Assembly (NCBI GenBank): GCA_943787225.1
Contig: CALSLP010000003.1
Location: 383,643-447,642 of the forward strand
Length of the DNA stretch: 64,000 nt
Reading direction: 5' to 3'
DNA from: an uncultured Alphaproteobacteria bacterium
GTDB taxonomy: Bacteria; Pseudomonadota; Alphaproteobacteria; MPNO01; UBA2964
The position numbers were made by a program, and so were the translations under genes. Shown here one piece after another: positions 57,987 through 64,000 of the stretch (positions are counted from its first letter, which is position 1; the number at the start of each line of letters is the position of its first letter). The notes below the pieces were generated by a model. That model ran no database searches, was not told where the DNA came from, and saw nothing but the letters and a program-made list of their open reading frames with translations.

Positions 57987-59456
57987 TTAACCGAGTTCCG
58001 CTTCCCACCTGTCGAGCAACGCCGTGATGCGCGCGATTGACGGTTCCTTATCAAACGAATTGGCATAGCCTGCGGATGACCTGACCGGATCGCCAGCGAA
58101 ATACCTTTCATAGAGCTGCTGACGACCGGAGAAGCTGGTAAGCGCCGCATCACAGGCCAGTCTGAACAGGCGAATGCGTTCGTGTGAATCGATATTGGCG
58201 GCTTGAAAATACTTCTCAATTTCCGGAGCGAGGTCACTCTCCAGCATCTTGAAGGACGGCACCATAAATAGTCCCCCTGCTCCGATGGTTTGAATAATTT
58301 CGCAGGCACGGCGAAATTGCGGCGGGAACATAAATTTCACTGTTTGCAAAGATTCCCGTCTCGGCACCACCGTGCCTCCGGGACCGGGGAAACAATCGAT
58401 TTCAGATGTCCGGATACAGGACTCAACCCATTCTGCGACATGGATCAGCTCTGCTAGCTGGTTTTGAATATGCATAAACTGATCAACATTGGTTGACCTT
58501 GCCACAGTGATCGCGAGGTCACGCATAAACTCCGCCTTGGCAAGGTCCTTGGTCGCGAACTGATGCGATGTATGGGTGTGCGTATGCGTGTTCTTTTGAG
58601 CGTTGTTATAAACGTCGACATCCCGATAGATGAAGGTCCGCTCCCACGGCACCAGCACATTGTCGAACAGGATCATGCAGTCGCTGTCATCGAAATGGTT
58701 TGCCAGCGGGTAATCCATTGGGGAGCCCGCATTCTGATGGACGACTGAAGGCCGCGCGATCAGCTTTAGACCCGGTGTTGCAACCGGAATAACGAAACCG
58801 AAAGCATGGGTTTTGGCTTCTTCCACGTCGGTCAGAGGATATGACGGCGCCGGCATCACCACAATATCATCAGCAATAGCCGACAGCGTTGCCAACATGC
58901 GGACACCGTTGATGATAAAACCCTTGTCATTGTCGCCAACGATACGCGCCGCGATATCCTTAACCTGGGCATCCGGTGCCCGCGACCGATCCACCTGCGG
59001 GCTGACCAGCGCATGGGTGGTCACCAAATCATTTTCGCGGGCATATTCGTAATAGGCCGAGACGTTCTTGCCGAACTGACTTTGTTCGGAATCAAAGGCA
59101 TCGCAAGCGGCACCGTAAGACGCCAGCATCACGTTCATAAAATCCGGGCTGCGGCCAAACATGCCGCAGGTATAGTCGCTCCAGATTTTGAACATCTTGC
59201 GGCGGCGCGTGAGGTCATCCGCCGTTTTTGGCTGGATAAAGGACAAGCCAACACGGTCACCAGTCGTCGGCGACTCATAAGTCATCTTGTCGATCATATC
59301 AGGTTGATGTTGAAGGTCGCAGAGCTCGGCCATGGTTCTTGCCCCACCCGCGAACCGAACGTCTGTCGTTACATCCTTAACCCGTTCGCCATCACACCAG
59401 ACCTCCCGGTCATCGCGAATGCCATCGAGATATTGCGCGCCCGTCCTGATACCCAT
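57987..59456 (-). CDS. HpaB-family flavin-dependent monooxygenase
   Basis: An intact 489-residue 4-hydroxyphenylacetate 3-monooxygenase large-subunit type protein. The opening MGIRTGAQYLDGIRDDREVWCDGERV is typical, as are FVIPVATPGLKLIARPS and QTIGAGGLFMVPSF for flavin binding. The stretch NTHTHTHTSHQFATKDLAKAEF carries an unusual Thr-His run. It would use FADH2 from a separate reductase, which is not seen beside it, to add oxygen to a phenolic ring. Its substrate is not determined. Confidence 0.83.
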   Translation of the reverse strand: MGIRTGAQYLDGIRDDREVWCDGERVKDVTTDVRFAGGARTMAELCDLQHQPDMIDKMTYESPTTGDRVGLSFIQPKTADDLTRRRKMFKIWSDYTCGMFGRSPDFMNVMLASYGAACDAFDSEQSQFGKNVSAYYEYARENDLVTTHALVSPQVDRSRAPDAQVKDIAARIVGDNDKGFIINGVRMLATLSAIADDIVVMPAPSYPLTDVEEAKTHAFGFVIPVATPGLKLIARPSVVHQNAGSPMDYPLANHFDDSDCMILFDNVLVPWERTFIYRDVDVYNNAQKNTHTHTHTSHQFATKDLAKAEFMRDLAITVARSTNVDQFMHIQNQLAELIHVAEWVESCIRTSEIDCFPGPGGTVVPRRESLQTVKFMFPPQFRRACEIIQTIGAGGLFMVPSFKMLESDLAPEIEKYFQAANIDSHERIRLFRLACDAALTSFSGRQQLYERYFAGDPVRSSAGYANSFDKEPSIARITALLDRWEAELG

Positions 59457-59535
59457 AGCCAGCCTGCCCTTAAAAGAATTGTTATGGGCTTAGCTTATCC
59501 TGTGGATCGGCTCCGGAGCAAATGCAGCCCGGGAA

Positions 59536-60927
59536 TTAACGAACCGGCATATTCTTTCTGCAGGATGCCAACAGGGAGAGCACCTCGAAAGGCTCCTCAA
59601 CCAGCATGTAACAAGGGATACCCTTCGGTTCGAGATATTCCTTGGCGGCAACGTTGTGTTGATGCTCACCCATAAAGGTCACATAAACCGGCTTACTTGG
59701 ATATTTCTTCGACAGATCAACAATAAAATCCATCTTCGGAATACCGGTTTCCGTCGTCAGCATCATAATAACAACAACCGCATCGATATTGCGGTCCGCA
59801 AGAACGGCGTCCAACGCATCGCCATAGGCCTTCTCATACCCAACGAGCCCGACACTGCCAAAGATATCAACCGGATTACGCATCCGGATAAAGGGCGGTG
59901 CAAATTCCTGCAGCCTTTCGCAAGTCTTGTCTTCGAGGTCAGGGACCTCAAGATTAAGCGACCGGCAAATATCTGTAAGGCACACCGTAAAGGCCCCAGA
60001 AGGCGACAGAAAAGACACCCGATTACCACGCGGCAAGCTCTGCGTATCCAGCGCCTTGGCGACCTGGAACAGGTGAGAATATTTGCGGAGGCGCGTTACC
60101 CCCGCCTGTTCGATAGCACCATCTACAACCCGGCCATCAGCAGCGAGTGAGCCCGTATGGGCGACGGCCGCCGCTGCCCCCGCATCAGAGGCTCCGCCCT
60201 TTAGGAGGAAAACCGGCTTTTTCTGGGAGACCCGACGCGCAACCCGTAAGAACCGCTTTGGGTTCTTGATGCTCTCGAGATACATAAAGATCGACTTGGT
60301 TTGATCATCATAGCCGTAATATTCGAGCAGATCGCATTCATCCAAATCCGCCTTGTTGCCAAGGCCGCAGGAACGCGCAATGCCATAATTCTCCGCCGAC
60401 ATGATATGACGCAGGGAAATACCGCAAAAATTACCGGTTTGAGTGATATAGGAAACCGAGCCACGCGGAATATCACCGAGTGGAAAAAAGCTCGATGTGT
60501 AAGACGACGGAACCGACACGTGACCCGTCGTATTCGGCCCCAGAACCCGCGCACCAGATTCCCGAATGGCCGCGATGAGCTCGTCCTGTAACGCCTCACC
60601 GACATGATCAACTTCGGAAAACCCGCTGGCCGCCAAAACAATGGCCTTCGTCCCCTTAGCCCCAAGCGCTCGAACCGTTTCCGGCGCGAGAGATGCAGGC
60701 AACGTGACCACAGCCTGATCGATATTGTCCGGCAATTCGTCGATGGATTTGTAGACCTTGTAGCCCTCGATCTCACCACCGCGCGGATTTACCAGATACA
60801 CATCGCCCTTGTATCCCGCATCGCGCATGTTTTTGACGACAACATTGCCCGGCTTACCTGGAGTCGAGGACGCACCGATAACGCATACGCTTTTCGGTTC
60901 GAAAAACTTTTCCATGACATCTGCCAT
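59536..60927 (-). CDS. NDP-forming acyl-CoA synthetase, CoA-binding subunit
   Basis: A 463-residue alpha-type subunit of the ADP/NDP-forming acetyl-CoA synthetase family, related to succinyl-CoA synthetase. The CoA-binding Rossmann segment is VCVIGASSTPGKPGNVV. The phosphohistidine is likely in VAHTGSLAADGR, and the QTGNFCGI loop is close to the family QSG. The neighbouring gene at 60929 gives the ATP-grasp part. The enzyme interconverts acyl-CoA with acid and ATP; the acid could be aromatic, but this is not shown. Confidence 0.8.
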   Translation of the reverse strand: MADVMEKFFEPKSVCVIGASSTPGKPGNVVVKNMRDAGYKGDVYLVNPRGGEIEGYKVYKSIDELPDNIDQAVVTLPASLAPETVRALGAKGTKAIVLAASGFSEVDHVGEALQDELIAAIRESGARVLGPNTTGHVSVPSSYTSSFFPLGDIPRGSVSYITQTGNFCGISLRHIMSAENYGIARSCGLGNKADLDECDLLEYYGYDDQTKSIFMYLESIKNPKRFLRVARRVSQKKPVFLLKGGASDAGAAAAVAHTGSLAADGRVVDGAIEQAGVTRLRKYSHLFQVAKALDTQSLPRGNRVSFLSPSGAFTVCLTDICRSLNLEVPDLEDKTCERLQEFAPPFIRMRNPVDIFGSVGLVGYEKAYGDALDAVLADRNIDAVVVIMMLTTETGIPKMDFIVDLSKKYPSKPVYVTFMGEHQHNVAAKEYLEPKGIPCYMLVEEPFEVLSLLASCRKNMPVR

Positions 60928-60928
60928 G

Positions 60929-61642
60929 TCAGGAGGAGGTCCCGTCGGCCTCTGAATCGGAAAGCACGATCAGCGCATCAACAGCGACTGCTTTTGAGCC
61001 CCGGATGATCAAGGGGTTGATATCAATCTCTTCGATCTCCGGGTGATCGAGCGCCACCTGACCAACCGCCATCAGCGCATGGCATAGAATGTCCAGGTCG
61101 GCCGCGGGCATGCCGCGAACGGCCCCGAGAATTTTATGGCCCCGAATTGACCGCAACATATCACGGGCATCTTTCTTACGCAGCGGCGCCACGCGGAACG
61201 TTACGTCCTCTAGAATTTCTGTGAAAATTCCGCCGAGACCAAACATCACTGCCGGACCAAAAGAGGCGTCCCGATGCATACCGATCATGATCTCGCGAGA
61301 TCCTGACACCATTTCCTGCACGAGAAACGCACCGTCGTAATTCTTACCGGCCCGTTTACTGATCGTTTTAAAGGCTTCAACCAACGCCGCCTGTGACCCC
61401 AGGTTTACCGCAATCAGGCCCTTTTCCGTCTTATGCGCCTCATCGGCCGAACAGCCCTTGAGAACAACCGGATATTTGACCTTTTTGGCCGCCGCTTTGG
61501 CTTCTGATTGTGTTGAAACCAGCACTTCCCGGCTGATCGGCACGCCATAGGCTGCCAGGACCAGCTTGCTCTCATATTCTGAAAGCGTCTTTTGTCCCTT
61601 GGCGCGGGCCCCCTTGAGTATTCTTTCTACGCGAGTCGCCAT
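60929..61642 (-). CDS. NDP-forming acyl-CoA synthetase, ATP-grasp subunit
   Basis: A 237-residue beta-type subunit with an ATP-grasp core. The lysine-containing AAAKKVKYPVVLKGCS and the glutamate-rich REIMIGMHRDASFGPAVMFGLGG are as expected. It ends with EIEEIDINPLIIRGSKAVAVDALI, the metal-binding loop. One base separates it from the alpha subunit, and it starts just after the quinone oxidoreductase gene. Split alpha and beta genes are known for this family. Confidence 0.8.
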   Translation of the reverse strand: MATRVERILKGARAKGQKTLSEYESKLVLAAYGVPISREVLVSTQSEAKAAAKKVKYPVVLKGCSADEAHKTEKGLIAVNLGSQAALVEAFKTISKRAGKNYDGAFLVQEMVSGSREIMIGMHRDASFGPAVMFGLGGIFTEILEDVTFRVAPLRKKDARDMLRSIRGHKILGAVRGMPAADLDILCHALMAVGQVALDHPEIEEIDINPLIIRGSKAVAVDALIVLSDSEADGTSS

Positions 61643-61646
61643 GCGA

Positions 61647-62639
61647 TTAACTCCGGCCTGTTGTCAGGACGAGCTTGCCCGGACTTTTTCTCGCCTTGAA
61701 CTGTGCCAGGGCCGATTGGAAGTCCCCCAGTTCGTATGTTCCCTCAATCCGTGGGTTGATCTTGCCTTCGGCCAGGAGTTTCAGAACATCTTCGGCAGCG
61801 GCCTTAATGACCTGCGGCTTAAACCGGAAATGCAGATCCAGCGCCATACCGACCAGCGTCACATTCTTGACGTTGAAATAATTCGCCTTTGCTGCGGGGA
61901 TACCAGCGATAAAGCCAATACAAACAATACGACCGGAACAGGCCAGTGTCCGCAAGGCAGCGGTAAAGATGTCCCCACCCAGCGGATCAAGGACAATATC
62001 GACGCCTTCTTTACCAGCAACCTTAAAGACCTGTTGACGGAGATTTTCATTCAAGTCATCAACAGACAGATCGATGACGGCATCGGCACCATTCTCGAGA
62101 ACGATCTTGCCGCGTTCTTCCGAAGAACTACCACCGATCACAAAGGCGCCATGCGCTTTGGCGATCTGGACAGCTGCCAGACCGACACCACCGCTGGCTC
62201 CTAAAATGAGAACCTTTTCGCCAGGCTGATAAGCCCCACGCTCCATGAGCGCGACCCAGCTTGTCATATAGACCGTGGCCATCCCGGCGGCCGTTACATA
62301 ATCAACATCGTCTGGAAGGGCAAAACAGCGGACAACCGGGGCGACACATGTTTCGGCATAGGCGCCCCACGCCACAATCGCCATCACGCGGTCGCCAACC
62401 TGAAACTCGGTGACGCCGTCGCCCACTGCCGAAATCACACCGGCAACATCGCGCCCTGGCGTGAAGGGACGCTCGGGCTTGGTCTGGTACTTGCCCTGCA
62501 TCATCAACGTATCCGGGAAATTAACCCCAATTGCATGGACATCGATCAACACCTCACCCGCCTTGGGCGTAGGTGCCTCGATTTCACCTAATTTGTGAGT
62601 TTCAAGTGGGCCGAAGTCTTCAACGAGTACCGCGCGCAT
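61647..62639 (-). CDS. NADPH:quinone oxidoreductase-like MDR protein
   Basis: An intact 330-residue medium-chain dehydrogenase/reductase without the structural zinc cysteines. PFTPGRDVAGVISAVG is in the GroES-like part and VLILGASGGVGLAAVQIAKA in the NAD(P) part. It is similar to the broken gene at 19178. It abuts the acyl-CoA synthetase subunits (four bases) and so is probably co-transcribed with them and with the Rieske gene upstream. Confidence 0.83.
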   Translation of the reverse strand: MRAVLVEDFGPLETHKLGEIEAPTPKAGEVLIDVHAIGVNFPDTLMMQGKYQTKPERPFTPGRDVAGVISAVGDGVTEFQVGDRVMAIVAWGAYAETCVAPVVRCFALPDDVDYVTAAGMATVYMTSWVALMERGAYQPGEKVLILGASGGVGLAAVQIAKAHGAFVIGGSSSEERGKIVLENGADAVIDLSVDDLNENLRQQVFKVAGKEGVDIVLDPLGGDIFTAALRTLACSGRIVCIGFIAGIPAAKANYFNVKNVTLVGMALDLHFRFKPQVIKAAAEDVLKLLAEGKINPRIEGTYELGDFQSALAQFKARKSPGKLVLTTGRS

Positions 62640-62709
62640 GGAGCTATCCCTTTTTCCTTTAAAAGCGGGCGGACCCTACCATCCGTGCATCGCGTGATAA
62701 AGACTGCTT

Positions 62710-64000
62710 TTAAAGTGCCATTAACCGCGACCAGGCGGTGAACTGAGCGCGCTGCGGCAACTCTCCGGTTCCGGTATTGATGACATCGCCGTGATTATCG
62801 GTCTGATCGGTATCGAGTCCGCGGGCAAACCACACCCATTCCGAATTTTCGGCGCTGGCGCCCAACTGACAACGATGAAAGTTTTCCAGATCATCGGTCT
62901 GAATCAGAGATGCTGCCGAATGCGTCACATTGAGCCCCCGGATAATATCGCGGTTCATTTCGTCAGGCGCGCCCTCAAACAAAACCGGCCACACAAGAAT
63001 TTCGGTACGATCAACCGCAATCGGGCAAATAACGCGGACGTGCTGGTTCAACGCCTGCAGAGACATGTTTGGATAGAACGCTGTGTTGTGACGGCGCGGC
63101 GCCAACACCTCGGCCAGGCGTTCCGGTGAATGGTTACCCTTTAAACTTTCGACATATTGGAGATAGGCAGGGTCTTCGCGCCTTTTATCAGCTACGGGCT
63201 GATGACCGGTATAGCTGTGGCCATTCTCGGCAGCGCCCCAGGCTTCGCGTTGTTCCCAGCGCTTTGCGGCTTCCCCATCATCACTGATTGTCGAACCGGC
63301 ATCGTCTCCGTTACGCCGGACGAACTGTTTCCCCTCAGGACTAAGAGTAGATTCATGACTGAACGGCACATGATACATATCGACGGTATTTTCGATCTGA
63401 AACTTCCAATTTCCCCGGAACACATAACGGTGGATACCCGCATTGAGTAAAACCTTGCCGGTGGGTGACCGATCAACGATATCATCAATGCTGTTTCGGG
63501 CGGGGCCAAGCCAGTCTTCGAGAGAAGGCACTTCATCCGCAACACAGGCAAAGACAAACCCGCGATAGTTCTCAACATGGTTGAGACATCGCATCCCAAG
63601 CGCCGGATTGGTGAGATCAAGAGCCTCTCCATAACCTCGAGGCATTGAAACCGCTTCAAGGTCGCCATTATTTTTGAACGTCCAGCCATGATACGGGCAG
63701 CGAAATGGCTGCGTGTTGCCTTTGGCTTCAACACAGACTTTCACGCCGCGATGACCACAGCTATTGTGGATGACGTAAACCTCGCCATCGCTATGACGAC
63801 TCAAAATCACCGGGCGGCGGCCTATTGTTCGAGTGACATAGTCTCCCGGCTCTGGCACCTCGCTGTCATGGCCGATATAGACCCAGGCGCGACCAAATAT
63901 ACGCGCCATCTCCAGATCGAAAATTTCCCGATCGGTATAAACCGAGCGGTGAACGCTGTCAGCGCGGACTAATCCACTCAGATCAGCCTCGCTGTGAGTG
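62710..64000 (-). CDS. Rieske aromatic dioxygenase alpha subunit, third copy, 5' end missing
   Basis: The frame is open to the window edge, with SEADLSGLVRADSVHRSVYTDREIF before the recognised body, so the N-terminal few residues lie outside. The Rieske ligands are in SCGHRGVKVC and CPYHGW. The iron site is NTVDMYHVPFSHES, with two histidines. The iron aspartate is later. It differs from the other two alpha subunits and lies upstream of a quinone oxidoreductase and an acyl-CoA synthetase on the same strand. A beta subunit is not seen within the window and may be beyond the edge. Confidence 0.85.
   Translation of the reverse strand, partial: THSEADLSGLVRADSVHRSVYTDREIFDLEMARIFGRAWVYIGHDSEVPEPGDYVTRTIGRRPVILSRHSDGEVYVIHNSCGHRGVKVCVEAKGNTQPFRCPYHGWTFKNNGDLEAVSMPRGYGEALDLTNPALGMRCLNHVENYRGFVFACVADEVPSLEDWLGPARNSIDDIVDRSPTGKVLLNAGIHRYVFRGNWKFQIENTVDMYHVPFSHESTLSPEGKQFVRRNGDDAGSTISDDGEAAKRWEQREAWGAAENGHSYTGHQPVADKRREDPAYLQYVESLKGNHSPERLAEVLAPRRHNTAFYPNMSLQALNQHVRVICPIAVDRTEILVWPVLFEGAPDEMNRDIIRGLNVTHSAASLIQTDDLENFHRCQLGASAENSEWVWFARGLDTDQTDNHGDVINTGTGELPQRAQFTAWSRLMAL

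Noticed and set aside
1..64000. CRISPR arrays, tRNA and rRNA genes, integrases, transposases
   Set aside because: No array of regular repeats, no tRNA-like cloverleaf with CCA or discriminator, and no mobile-element protein was seen in any region. This is by eye and could miss a tRNA.

Overview
The window looks like a chromosomal segment of a free-living, oxygen-respiring alphaproteobacterium, probably Rhodospirillales-like. It is moderately GC-rich by eye, carries a hopanoid locus of the hpn type, and is dense in aromatic-catabolism genes. That assignment is inference from gene content, not from a marker gene. I see no rRNA, tRNA, CRISPR array, insertion sequence or phage gene. No gene-free stretch exceeds about 210 bases.

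Region A (1-13.3 kb) is membrane lipid biosynthesis. It holds hpnN (cut by the window edge), hpnA, hpnH, hpnG, shc (hpnF), hpnD and hpnB. Embedded in it is a module expected to make and attach a 2-aminoethylphosphonate headgroup: a CDP-alcohol phosphotransferase, PhnW aminotransferase, phosphonopyruvate decarboxylase, a PhyH-type dioxygenase and a PntC/LicC-like cytidylyltransferase. The committing enzyme PEP mutase, and HpnC and HpnE, are not in the window. All genes here read cleanly.

Region B (13.4-28.6 kb) is mixed metabolism and signalling: a 5-oxoprolinase-type HyuA-HyuB fusion, a SnoaL-like protein, an acyl-CoA ligase, a quinone oxidoreductase, the two E1 subunits of a 2-oxoacid dehydrogenase, two sensor histidine kinases, a small secreted protein and a succinate-semialdehyde dehydrogenase.

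Region C (28.7-42.5 kb) contains a cupin, TauD-type dioxygenases, a nitrobindin-like protein, YajQ, a MetE-like enzyme, an MFS transporter and an enol-lactonase-like hydrolase. It then has UbiD decarboxylase, a glutamine synthetase-like ligase and a Rieske dioxygenase alpha/beta pair in a row. The last set resembles the gamma-glutamylation and ring-dioxygenation logic of aniline catabolism.

Region D (42.5-50.2 kb) has a secreted Cys-rich protein ending in two DM9 repeats, a DsbA-like oxidoreductase, a 4,5-dihydroxyphthalate decarboxylase-like gene divergent from a second Rieske alpha/beta pair, and an ArsR-AHSA1-DUF899 cassette with a GFA-family gene.

Region E (50.3-64 kb) has a benzoate-CoA ligase-like gene, a three-subunit molybdenum hydroxylase, a damaged TRAP binding protein, a glyalase-family VOC protein, an HpaB-type flavin monooxygenase, an NDP-forming acyl-CoA synthetase in two subunits, a quinone oxidoreductase and a third Rieske alpha subunit cut by the window edge.

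Between about 16.4 and 56.9 kb roughly a third of the genes are broken by single-base frameshifts, yet homology continues on the other side of each break. Two of the breaks sit in A or T runs. Draft sequence error is the simplest explanation for most. A TauD-like gene at 41.7 kb also has an in-frame nonsense codon and is more likely a real pseudogene.
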